From NCBI GenBank assembly GCA_030043175.1, contig JASHYD010000556.1, positions 1 to 14,780 of the forward strand: a stretch of 14,780 bases of DNA. Reading direction: 5' to 3'. Shown here in pieces: positions 1 to 6,184 of this stretch (its first letter is position 1; every line of letters starts with the position of its first letter). The notes beneath the pieces were generated by a model. It saw nothing but the letters and a program-made list of their open reading frames with translations, ran no database searches and had not been told where the DNA came from. This DNA is from Xanthobacteraceae bacterium. GTDB taxonomy: Bacteria > Pseudomonadota > Alphaproteobacteria > Rhizobiales > Xanthobacteraceae. The translations under genes and the position numbers were made by a program.

Positions 1-192
1 CCTATTGCAAAGCTCTTGTCAGTGCAGGCGAGCGTCCAGCAGCTCGCCGTTGAGGCAGCGGTGCACGGTTCGAAGAAGATCGCACTGGAGGCTTTATTGA
101 TCGATCCAATCGTCAATTCCACGACGGCGGCGGCTAAGGTGCTAGATGAGTTGTGGGAGGTCAATCGCCCATACATCAGGTGCTGCGTTTAG
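1..192 (+). CDS. GH4-family glycosidase (alpha-glucosidase/galactosidase type), C-terminal end only
   Basis: An open frame enters from the left edge and ends at TAG 190-192, giving 63 residues. It reads as the C-terminal helical end of a GH4 enzyme: a VEAAVHG segment, then ALEALLIDPIV, then a final helix with KVLDELWEVNRPYI. In known GH4 proteins the same order (VEAAV.G, AL.ALL.DP.V, LDELLE.NR.YL) lies at the extreme C-terminus, so the gene appears to end naturally here. GH4 enzymes are cytoplasmic and open alpha- or beta-glycosides by an NAD- and divalent-metal-dependent redox mechanism. The NAD and metal sites lie outside the window, so the sugar specificity cannot be read. A second glycosidase lies downstream on the same strand, suggesting a glycoside-use neighbourhood, but 611 bp separate them. 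The assignment rests on 63 residues. Confidence 0.72.
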   Translation, partial: PIAKLLSVQASVQQLAVEAAVHGSKKIALEALLIDPIVNSTTAAAKVLDELWEVNRPYIRCCV

Positions 193-803
193 ACCTAGCT
201 TGCGCCAAGAGGCAGCGAGCGTTGCAGTTGCCTAAGCAAGCGGTTCGCCTAGTTTTGCGGGCGGTTGGTCGAAAAAATCATCTTCTCTTCGACACGCCGT
301 TGCTCAGCAGCGTTCCGGTCCGTTTATCGATAACGTCGTTTTGCCGCGCGAGGGTTGCGCTCTCGGATAAGGCTGGGCGACATGATGATGAAGCCCATGC
401 CAGAACCCAACCAGTCTTCGGTCGGCACTCGGAATTCTGATCCCTTGGCCCATTTTTTCTCCCGGTGTCTTGTTTCGCCGGCAGGTGCGCTGATGCCCGA
501 TGGGCCGTCGATTGCCTGCGTCGATCCTTCCGTCCGGGTGCTCGCTGCGCCCCGCGAAGTGGCAGAGTCTATCGTGACGCCGTCCGCAACTTGCGTTAAA
601 AGAAATAATTTAATACGAGTCAGGGATTTCTATGCGTTCCCACACGGCATTTCATGTCGGCACATGTTGGCGGTTACCGCGGCGGGCGGTAACTGGTAGC
701 GTATCGCATCGCGGCCGTGTGGGCCGTGCGAAGCGGGTGCTGTCTACGCCACGAATCAAATGGACTTGAAGGAAGCAAAGATTGCACGTTATCTGGGGCG
801 ATA
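193..803. other. Non-coding gap between the two glycosidase genes
   Basis: No convincing gene lies in these 611 bp. Short open frames exist on both strands, but none resembles a protein I recognise or has a good ribosome binding site. The gap holds two inverted repeats close together, CATGT/ACATG at 653-666 and GTTACCGC/GCGGTAAC at 673-693. An AT-rich patch around 597-616 could hold a promoter, but no pair of boxes with normal spacing stands out. It probably contains the regulatory region of the GH30 gene. Confidence 0.5.
673..693. promoter_or_regulatory. Inverted repeat upstream of the GH30 gene (possible operator or hairpin)
   Basis: GTTACCGC (673-680) and GCGGTAAC (686-693) are perfect 8-bp inverted arms around a 5-base spacer, 110 bp before the GH30 start. 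A smaller inverted repeat, CATGT/ACATG, lies just upstream at 653-666. The position suits a repressor or activator site for a sugar gene. There is no run of T after it, so an intrinsic terminator is unlikely. Function is inferred. Confidence 0.35.
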
Positions 804-2195
804 ATGGGTAAGAAGCCAACTGAGAAACGATCGGGTAGCTTATACGTCGAAGTCTGGCTTACGCAGCCAGACCAAAGTGCCTTATGCGCCAAGCAACCGG
901 GATATCTGCCCGTCAGCCCGCCTGACGCGGAGCGCCCAATTATAAGGGTCAACCCCGCGCGGCGTCATCAGGTGATGGATGGCTTTGGCTTCGCCTTGAC
1001 GGGAGGCAGTGCTGATCTCATAGCTCAGTTACCGTTCGCAACCCGGAATGCCCTGCTCAGAGAGCTCTTTTTGACTGATGACGATGGCATCGGCATCACC
1101 TACCTCCGTATCAGCATCGGTGCGTCAGATTTGAGCAGCAAACCCTTTTCTTATGACGATGTGTCGGAGGGGGAAGCCGATCCAGCTCTTGATCGCTTTA
1201 ACCTAGAGGCGGGCGATGTTCAACTAATACCCGTCTTGAAGCAGATTCTGGCTATCAATCCGGATATCCGACTCATCGCAACGCCCTGGTCAGCGCCACC
1301 ATGGATGAAATCCAACCAATCCTTCGTAGGTGGGGCGCTAAATCATGAATATTATCAAGTATATGCCAAGTATATAATAACATATATCAATCGCTTTAAA
1401 TCTAATGGTATCACCATTTCGGCCATAACTCCACAAAACGAGCCACTAAATTTAACAGATAATCCGAGCATGGGGATGAGTGCAGCAGAACAGGCGGATT
1501 TTATCGGGAATCATCTCGGCCCCGCACTATACGAAAATGGTCTGGGAGCGGTAGCTCTGTTCTGCTATGATCACAATTGCGATCGCCCCGATTATCCGAT
1601 TGCAGTTTTGGCGGATGCCAAGGCTCGCCGATTCGTTACTGGAGTCGCATGGCATCTTTATGGAGGTAAGCCACAAGCGTTATCCCGCGTTGCCAGAAAG
1701 TATCCGGGCATAAAGACCTACTTCACCGAACAATATGTGGGGGCAGGCCAGCAGTTTGGTGCTGATCTTGATTGGCACGTGCGAAACGTTCTAATTGGCA
1801 CGATCCGCAATGGCGCTCAGGCGGTCCTCGAATGGAACTTAGCCAGCGCCCCCGATTACGGACCGCACACACCGGGAGGCTGCAATGATTGCCTCGGCGC
1901 TTTCACCATCGATGCATCGGCGATTCTGCGTAATCTTTCCTATTACATCATCGCCCATTTGTCTCGATTTGTCGCGCCCGGCTCGATAAGAGTTTCGTCC
2001 ACCGCCATTGCTTCCCTGCCCAGTGTTGCTTTTGTGACGCCGGACGAACGAGCTGTCCTATTGGTCCTCAATGGTACTAACGATTTCCTGTCTTTTGGCA
2101 TCCAGTGGTACGGGCAAACAGTTTTGGCTGCTCTCGACGGAGGGGCGGTCGGTACGTACGTTTGGCAGCTTGGTCCGGGCCCAGCGGGCGTTTGA
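804..2195 (+). CDS. GH30-family glycoside hydrolase (glucosylceramidase-like), cytoplasmic
   Basis: The 463-residue protein has the layout of a GH30 retaining beta-glycosidase. The opening LYVEVWLTQPDQS strand and the GFG.ALTGGSA segment (residues 60-70) are typical. LRISIGASD (101-109) and PWSAPPWMK (161-169) follow. The likely acid/base is E213 in TPQNEP and the likely nucleophile is E309 in YFTEQ, with WHLYGG (283-288) between them. A C-terminal beta domain ends near TYVW (451-454). I chose ATG 804 because GGGG lies 5 bp upstream and the family's first strand begins just after it; the frame stays open upstream to about 717. No signal peptide or membrane segment is visible, so it should act in the cytoplasm on an imported glycoside. 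The coding sequence around 1350-1480 is much AT-richer than the rest of the window, suggesting separate acquisition. The family call is firm; the substrate is not. Confidence 0.9.
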   Translation: MGKKPTEKRSGSLYVEVWLTQPDQSALCAKQPGYLPVSPPDAERPIIRVNPARRHQVMDGFGFALTGGSADLIAQLPFATRNALLRELFLTDDDGIGITYLRISIGASDLSSKPFSYDDVSEGEADPALDRFNLEAGDVQLIPVLKQILAINPDIRLIATPWSAPPWMKSNQSFVGGALNHEYYQVYAKYIITYINRFKSNGITISAITPQNEPLNLTDNPSMGMSAAEQADFIGNHLGPALYENGLGAVALFCYDHNCDRPDYPIAVLADAKARRFVTGVAWHLYGGKPQALSRVARKYPGIKTYFTEQYVGAGQQFGADLDWHVRNVLIGTIRNGAQAVLEWNLASAPDYGPHTPGGCNDCLGAFTIDASAILRNLSYYIIAHLSRFVAPGSIRVSSTAIASLPSVAFVTPDERAVLLVLNGTNDFLSFGIQWYGQTVLAALDGGAVGTYVWQLGPGPAGV

Positions 2196-2402
2196 TGTGG
2201 GGGACACAATTCATCGAAACGTAATTGCGCGTCGCTCCGCGGGCACCGCCGAGATCGCGAGGCGAAAGTAACTTCAGCGGACCCAAACTCTCGTCCAGCC
2301 CCAAGCAGTGGAAGCCCTGCGCCAGCAGGCGATCCGGCGCCGACGACAAATCCGGCGCCGACTCCCCAACCCCAGCCTGGTCCCAAAAACGAAAACGGTT
2401 GA
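2196..2402 (+). other. Open in-frame proline-rich tail after the GH30 stop
   Basis: The GH30 frame stays open for 68 more codons after TGA 2193-2195 and stops at TGA 2400-2402. The second half reads as alternating Pro, Ala, Thr and Gly (DPAPTTNPAPTPQPQPGP) and ends KNENG, like the C-terminal tail of a secreted or membrane-linked protein. It has no start codon with a ribosome binding site. A GH30 enzyme normally ends where the first stop falls, so a true extension is unlikely. It may be the tail of another, mostly deleted gene. The terminator-like hairpin at 2434 lies 31 bp beyond its stop. Confidence 0.3.
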
Positions 2403-2433
2403 AAGGACGATCAGTTGTCCACGGCCAGCATAG

Positions 2434-2461
2434 CGGTGCCGGAGGCACCGGTACATTTTTT
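2434..2461 (+). terminator. Terminator-like hairpin with T run
   Basis: CGGTGCC (2434-2440) and GGCACCG (2444-2450) form a perfect 7-bp GC-rich stem with a GGA loop. Five bases later comes a run of six T (2456-2461). The gap between stem and T run is longer than ideal, so termination may be weak. It lies 239 bp after the GH30 stop and 31 bp after the proline-rich frame, and would end plus-strand transcription before the integrase remnant. Confidence 0.5.
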
Positions 2462-2492
2462 GGGGCGATCGCCATCTGTCCCTGTCGGAAAC

Positions 2493-2760
2493 TCAAACTC
2501 GAACATATTGATGGTTAGCCCGCCCAAGATCGGCGACGAACGCACGCACCCTGTGCGACACACATCACGGCGAACGGCGCGTCTTTCTGCAGCGATAGGT
2601 GCGTTCGGACCTGGTTGGAGCATTTTTTGGTGCGATGCGAGAACCTGGCGAGGATGGCGCTCGCAACGATGACGACGTGATCAAGACATATCCGTCGGAT
2701 CGAGCCGATCACCCTCTCCGCATATCCGTTCTGCCAGGGCGACCGCGCCGAGACCGGTCG
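2493..2760 (-). pseudogene. Decayed DDE integrase/transposase (rve, IS481-like) C-terminal remnant
   Basis: Read from 2760 on the minus strand, this begins RPVSARSPWQNGYAERVIG and continues SIRR.CLDHVV, then VRTHLSLQKDAP. These are hallmarks of the C-terminal part of the DDE integrase core in IS481-like elements common in rhizobia; the Glu of YAER is the last acidic catalytic residue. The frame then fails. An ERHPRQVLASHQK stretch lies in another frame, PILGGL lies in a third, and the natural end HQYVRV-stop is found at 2493-2495. At least three frame changes show an old, inactive copy. Its N-terminal two thirds are missing: the reading ends where the RND adaptor remnant starts, so the element was cut by recombination. 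I saw no intact terminal inverted repeats. Confidence 0.8.
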
Positions 2761-2763
2761 GGG

Positions 2764-3331
2764 AAGATGGACGGACGGGTCGGGACGTTCAGCGCGAAGG
2801 TCGGCGACATTCTGCGCACGGCAGGCACATCAGCGGCCGGTGTGCTGGTGACCGTCAACCAGATGTCGCCGATCTATGTCGCTTTCTCGGTTCTGCAGTC
2901 GCTGTTGCGGGATATCCGACGGGCGCTGGCGGCCGGCACGGCGTCCGTGATCGCGACTCCGCGCGGCCTCGATCCCTCCATGGCCAGACGGGCAACTCAC
3001 GATGATCGACAATGCCATCGACCCGACGTCAGGGTCGGTGACCATCCGGGCCACAGTCGACAATCCGAATGAAGTTCTCTGGTCCGGGCAGATATGTCAG
3101 GTCATTATCAACGTCAGGAATGATCCGGGGACGATTTCGGTTCTAACCGCCGCCATCCAGCCGGGACAGACCGGCACCTTTGTTTTCACCATCGATGGCG
3201 ATACCGCGCATTACCAGCCGGTGACCGTCGCCCGCGATCAGGACGGCCAATCGGTCATCTCGTCAGGCCTGAGGGGCGGCGAGACAGTCGCCGCGAGCAA
3301 TCAATTGCTGCTCGTCGATGACGGAAGGTGA
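2764..3331 (+). pseudogene. RND efflux periplasmic adaptor (membrane fusion protein), truncated and frameshifted
   Basis: Two adjoining frames give the C-terminal half of an AcrA/MdtA-type adaptor. The first (from about 2764) reads MDGRVGTFSAKVGD, VLVTVNQMSPIYVAFSV and RRALAAGTASVIATPRG. The second (to TGA 3329-3331) reads DGQLTMIDNAIDPTSG, LWSGQICQV, AAIQPGQTGTFVF and ISSGLRGGETV. This is the family's usual order from the second lipoyl strand through the beta-barrel. The two parts are joined by a one-base shift between about 2951 and 2975, where the second frame first opens after a TGA at 2948. The signal peptide, coiled-coil hairpin and first lipoyl half are absent, replaced by the integrase remnant. 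The normal protein exports drugs or metals together with an RND pump and an outer-membrane channel; no pump gene is seen here. It cannot make a working product. Confidence 0.85.
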
Positions 3332-3358
3332 AGTTCGCAGCGAATTGATGAACACAAC

Positions 3359-3847
3359 CTAATAGGGCACGCGATCCGGCTTCTCGAGCCAGGCCTGATA
3401 GCAGGCGCGCGCATCCTCGTAGCAGCTCTCGACTTGCACGGTTGGAACACTGCGCGCGGCCAGGGGTTTTTCGAGCTGCCGATAAAATTCCTGGTCGTCG
3501 AAGCCGATCGCCTCGGCATCCTCCGGTGTGCAGCCGAAATAAATCTTGCCGATCCTCGCCCAGAAAATCGCCGCCATGCACATCGGACAGGGCAGGCCGT
3601 TGACATAGATGACGGTGCCAGAAAGATCGTGCGTGCCGAGATTTTTGGCGGCATCGCGGATGGCGGTGACTTCCGCATGCGCAGTCGGGTCACCGCTCGA
3701 TATGACACGGTTGTGGCCTGAGCCCACGACCTTACCGTCCTTCACGATGACGGCGCCGAATGGTCCGCCATGGCCGCCGTTCATACCCTTGTAGGCAACC
3801 GCAATCGCTTCGCGCATGAATTCGGCATCTTTATCCTCGGTGCTCAT
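3359..3847 (-). CDS. Guanine-deaminase-like zinc-dependent deaminase (CDA fold)
   Basis: The 162-residue protein is a complete member of the cytidine/deoxycytidylate deaminase superfamily. Zinc ligands are H57 in TAHAEV, with E59 as proton shuttle, plus C87 and C90 in PCPMC. The body (GGPFGAVIVKDGKVVG, DPTAHAEVTAIRDA, FWARIGKIYFG, GFDDQEFYRQLEKP) and the length follow Bacillus-type guanine deaminase rather than TadA. It ends in Tyr, as that family does, where the C-terminal segment closes the neighbouring active site. Two positions before the Cys motif are unusual: NGLPCPMC instead of CEPCPMC. That may change substrate choice. The ATG overlaps the stop of the upstream CoA-transferase gene (ATGA), making it the last gene of the operon. 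In this setting it may remove an amino group from a pathway intermediate or the imported compound; that is inference. A plain guanine deaminase is the alternative. Confidence 0.85.
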   Translation of the reverse strand: MSTEDKDAEFMREAIAVAYKGMNGGHGGPFGAVIVKDGKVVGSGHNRVISSGDPTAHAEVTAIRDAAKNLGTHDLSGTVIYVNGLPCPMCMAAIFWARIGKIYFGCTPEDAEAIGFDDQEFYRQLEKPLAARSVPTVQVESCYEDARACYQAWLEKPDRVPY

Positions 3848-5061
3848 GCTAAAACCCCGACGGCCTCGAGTTCCGCGATCTTTTTCTCGGAATAGCCGAG
3901 TTCCGCTAGCACCGCGGCGCCATCGGCACCGAGATCGGGCGGTCGCTGGCGCAGCGCAAAGGCGCCTTCGGCCATATGCAAAGGCGTGCCGATGACCATG
4001 GCCGGTTCACCGGGCACGCCGATATCGATCAATGTGCCATTGACCTTGGTCTGCTCATGGTCGATCGCTTGCGGCATGGTGAGAATCGGCGCGCAGAGGA
4101 AGTCGACACCGTCGAGCCGCTCGAGCCAATAAGCCGTGCTCTGCATCGCGAAACGGTCGCGGAGGATCGCCTCCAGCTCGTTCTTGTTGCGCATCATCGC
4201 CGCGCGATTCTCGAACCGCTCCTCGAGCGAGAGATCGGGAAGATCGAGCGCCTGACAGAGATCGCGCAAGGGATGCTGCTTGAAGGCGCCGACGATGACC
4301 AGTGCGCCGTCGCTCGTCTTGAAGGCAGAGGAGAGCGGCTGCGCACCCCAATTCAAATCGGCGCCGCGCTGCAACCACATGGCGGCTTCCTGCATCTGCA
4401 TGGCAAGCATCGATTCGAACAGCGACACGGCGACCTGCTGGCCGACGCCCGTACGCTCACGCTGCAATAGCGCGAGCAGGATCGCCTGCACGAGATGCAT
4501 GCCGGCCGTATAGTCGCAAAGGCATGTGGCATAAATCTCGATCGGCGATTCCTCGCGCGGCCGGCGCATCATCACGCCCGACGTCGATTGCCCGATCACA
4601 TCCTGCCCGCCCTTGTAGGCGAGCGGGCCTTTCTGGCCAAAACCCGAGCCGAAGGCGCAGATGATGCGGGGATTGATCTTCTTGAGCTCCTCGTAGCCGA
4701 AGCCCATGCGCTCCATCACGCCGGCGCGGAAATTATTCACCACGACGTCGGCATTGCGCACGAGATCGTAAATCACCGCTTTGCCGGCCAGCTCGCGCGT
4801 GTTGATGCGGAGCGAGCGCTTGTTGCGGTTCATGCTTGCGAAAGCGGGGTTGCTGAGCCCATGCCCTTCGACAAAGGACCAGCGCGAGAGATCGCCTTTG
4901 CCGGCGCGCTCGATCTTGATGACATCGGCACCATAGTCGCCGAGCACCTGCGTGGCGCAAGGCCCGAGATAGGCGTGGCTGAAGTCGATCACCTTCACGC
5001 CGGAAAGCGGCTGCGCAGGCGGATCTTTTGCGCAGTTGGCTTCGGCAGCGGCGCTGGTCAT
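3844..5061 (-). CDS. Class III CoA-transferase (CaiB/BaiF family), copy A
   Basis: The 405-residue protein carries the full CaiB/BaiF fold. The N-terminal Rossmann part has VIDFSHAYLGPCATQVLGDYGADVIKIE (residues 25-51). NRNKRS (79-83) and FGSGFG (137-142) follow. The catalytic Asp is D183 in CDYTAGMH, which forms the acyl-aspartyl anhydride in this class, and the C-terminus has RPPDLGADG. Such enzymes move CoA between carboxylic acids in the cytoplasm, activating a substrate without ATP. ATG 5061 is chosen because it overlaps the ferredoxin stop (ATGA). A TTG at 5100 would add 13 residues lying wholly inside the ferredoxin gene. It is a paralogue of the gene at 6181-7446, with roughly three quarters identical residues by eye, and the two may act in sequence or as one heteromer. 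Its stop overlaps the deaminase start. The acid it uses cannot be read from sequence. Confidence 0.92.
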   Translation of the reverse strand: MTSAAAEANCAKDPPAQPLSGVKVIDFSHAYLGPCATQVLGDYGADVIKIERAGKGDLSRWSFVEGHGLSNPAFASMNRNKRSLRINTRELAGKAVIYDLVRNADVVVNNFRAGVMERMGFGYEELKKINPRIICAFGSGFGQKGPLAYKGGQDVIGQSTSGVMMRRPREESPIEIYATCLCDYTAGMHLVQAILLALLQRERTGVGQQVAVSLFESMLAMQMQEAAMWLQRGADLNWGAQPLSSAFKTSDGALVIVGAFKQHPLRDLCQALDLPDLSLEERFENRAAMMRNKNELEAILRDRFAMQSTAYWLERLDGVDFLCAPILTMPQAIDHEQTKVNGTLIDIGVPGEPAMVIGTPLHMAEGAFALRQRPPDLGADGAAVLAELGYSEKKIAELEAVGVLA

Positions 5062-5396
5062 CGGCTGAGCGCAACACTGGGTCTGGCTGCGACAGCCCAA
5101 TGATCGAGCGCGCTACGATGTTTCGCGTCGGCGCCGCCGGGTGCTCCCCATCCCGTCACTTCAGGCCCGAAGAATTCTGCGTTGATCTGCAAAAACTCGT
5201 GCTCCTTCTTCGGCAGCTCATTCTCGGTATAGATGGCATCGACCGGACAGACCGAGAAGCATAGGCCGCAATTGATGCATTCGTCCGGCTGGATATACAT
5301 CATCCGCCCGCCTTCATAGATACACTCGACCGGACAAGCCGTCTGGCAAGTCGCATCCTTCACATCGATGCAGGCTGAGGTAATCACATAAGGCAC
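5058..5396 (-). CDS. Seven-iron ferredoxin ([3Fe-4S][4Fe-4S], FdI type)
   Basis: The 112-residue protein has Cys at 9, 17, 21, 25, 40, 43, 46 and 50. The spacing equals that of Azotobacter vinelandii ferredoxin I (8, 16, 20, 24, 39, 42, 45, 49). By that model C9, C17 and C50 hold a [3Fe-4S] cluster, C21, C40, C43 and C46 hold a [4Fe-4S] cluster, and C25 is free. The tail EFFGPEVTGWGAPGGADAKHR is typical of the proteobacterial group. It transfers single electrons in the cytoplasm. The start is GTG at 5396; AGGA at 5406-5409 lies 9 bp before it, and the crotonase stop is 11 bp upstream. The stop overlaps the next ATG, which suggests the last 20 or so residues were kept partly for coupling. Its partner in the operon is unclear; the FAD oxidoreductase is the only other redox protein. 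Confidence 0.92.
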   Translation of the reverse strand: MPYVITSACIDVKDATCQTACPVECIYEGGRMMYIQPDECINCGLCFSVCPVDAIYTENELPKKEHEFLQINAEFFGPEVTGWGAPGGADAKHRSALDHWAVAARPSVALSR

Positions 5397-5407
5397 GGGC
5401 TCTTATC

Positions 5408-6184
5408 CTATTTGCCTGTCCATTTCGGCGCGCGTTTTTCGCGGAAGGCGAGCGGCCCTTCTTTGGCGTCGGTCGACTGCAGCATCTCGACCAGAGCCGG
5501 CAGGCGGAGCATTTCGGCGTCCTTCGACGACATGCGTTCGTTGGCACGCACCATCTGCTTCATAGCGCGGGCCGCGAGCGGCGCGCAGGCAAGGATCTCG
5601 CCGACCCAGCGGTCGACAGAGGAATCGAGATTCTCCGGTGCCACCACTTCGTTGACGAGGCCGATGCGTGCTGCGTGATCGGCATCGATCTGCCGGCCGC
5701 TCAGCAGCAGATCCATCGCGTGCACATAGGGAACGCGCCGCATGAGCTGCGGTATGCCGCCCGCGAGCGCCAGACGGCCGACACGCGGCTCCGGCAAGCC
5801 GAAGCGCGCATTGCTCGAAGCGATGACGATGTCGCAGCCAAGCGTCAGCACCATGCCGCCACCGAGCGCGAATCCATTGACTCGCGCAATCACCGGTACG
5901 TCGAGCGTGTCGCGCAGCGCAATGCCGCCATAGCCGCCGCGGCGGGGCAGGGCCCAATATTCGAGCCCGGTACGGGTCGACGTCTGCTTCAAATCATGGC
6001 CGGCACAAAAGGCGCGGTCACCGGCGCCGGTGAGAACGACGACGCGTATGTCGCGATCGAGCTCGATCTTGTCCCAGATGTCGATGAGCTCGAGCTCGGT
6101 CGCGTCATCCATGGCGTTCATGCGGTCCTGACGATCGAGCGTCACCCGGGCCACATGGTTCTCGACAACAAAATGAACAGTCAT
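5408..6184 (-). CDS. Enoyl-CoA hydratase/isomerase (crotonase) family protein
   Basis: The 258-residue protein has the crotonase fold. FCAGHDLK (59-66) and the ALGGG loop (106-110) form the oxyanion hole for the CoA thioester, and RFGLPEPRVG.LAL.GG (127-143) carries the helix with E132. E132 matches Glu164 of rat mitochondrial enoyl-CoA hydratase. The partner Glu144 is replaced by V112 in GGGMVL, so a standard two-glutamate hydratase mechanism is doubtful. Isomerase, dehydratase, ring-opening or other crotonase chemistry is as likely. The protein acts in the cytoplasm on an acyl-CoA, presumably the product of one of the flanking CoA-transferases. The ATG overlaps the stop of the upstream CoA-transferase (ATGA), and 11 bp separate its stop from the ferredoxin start. 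The family is certain; the reaction is not. Confidence 0.9.
   Translation of the reverse strand: MTVHFVVENHVARVTLDRQDRMNAMDDATELELIDIWDKIELDRDIRVVVLTGAGDRAFCAGHDLKQTSTRTGLEYWALPRRGGYGGIALRDTLDVPVIARVNGFALGGGMVLTLGCDIVIASSNARFGLPEPRVGRLALAGGIPQLMRRVPYVHAMDLLLSGRQIDADHAARIGLVNEVVAPENLDSSVDRWVGEILACAPLAARAMKQMVRANERMSSKDAEMLRLPALVEMLQSTDAKEGPLAFREKRAPKWTGK

Noticed and set aside
591..616. TTGCGT followed by TAATAC as a promoter
   Set aside because: The spacing is only 14 bp and the position is about 190 bp before the GH30 start, so it is not convincing.
153..699. Two overlapping plus-strand open frames of 95 and 114 codons after the GH4 end
   Set aside because: No ribosome binding site, no recognisable motif and atypical composition. 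The first overlaps the GH4 coding end in another frame.
717..803. Longer GH30 start at GTG 717
   Set aside because: The extra 29 residues lack any signal peptide or family match. ATG 804 has a GGGG ribosome site and sits just before the family's first strand.
3295..3316. Imperfect inverted repeat after the deaminase gene as operon terminator
   Set aside because: The arms (GAGCAA and TTGCTGCTC) do not pair cleanly and no T run follows on the minus strand.
4495..5103. Plus-strand 202-codon open frame opposite CoA-transferase A
   Set aside because: It is a shadow of a high-GC gene: rich in Ala, His and Arg, with no family motif. The same kind of shadow occurs opposite copy B.
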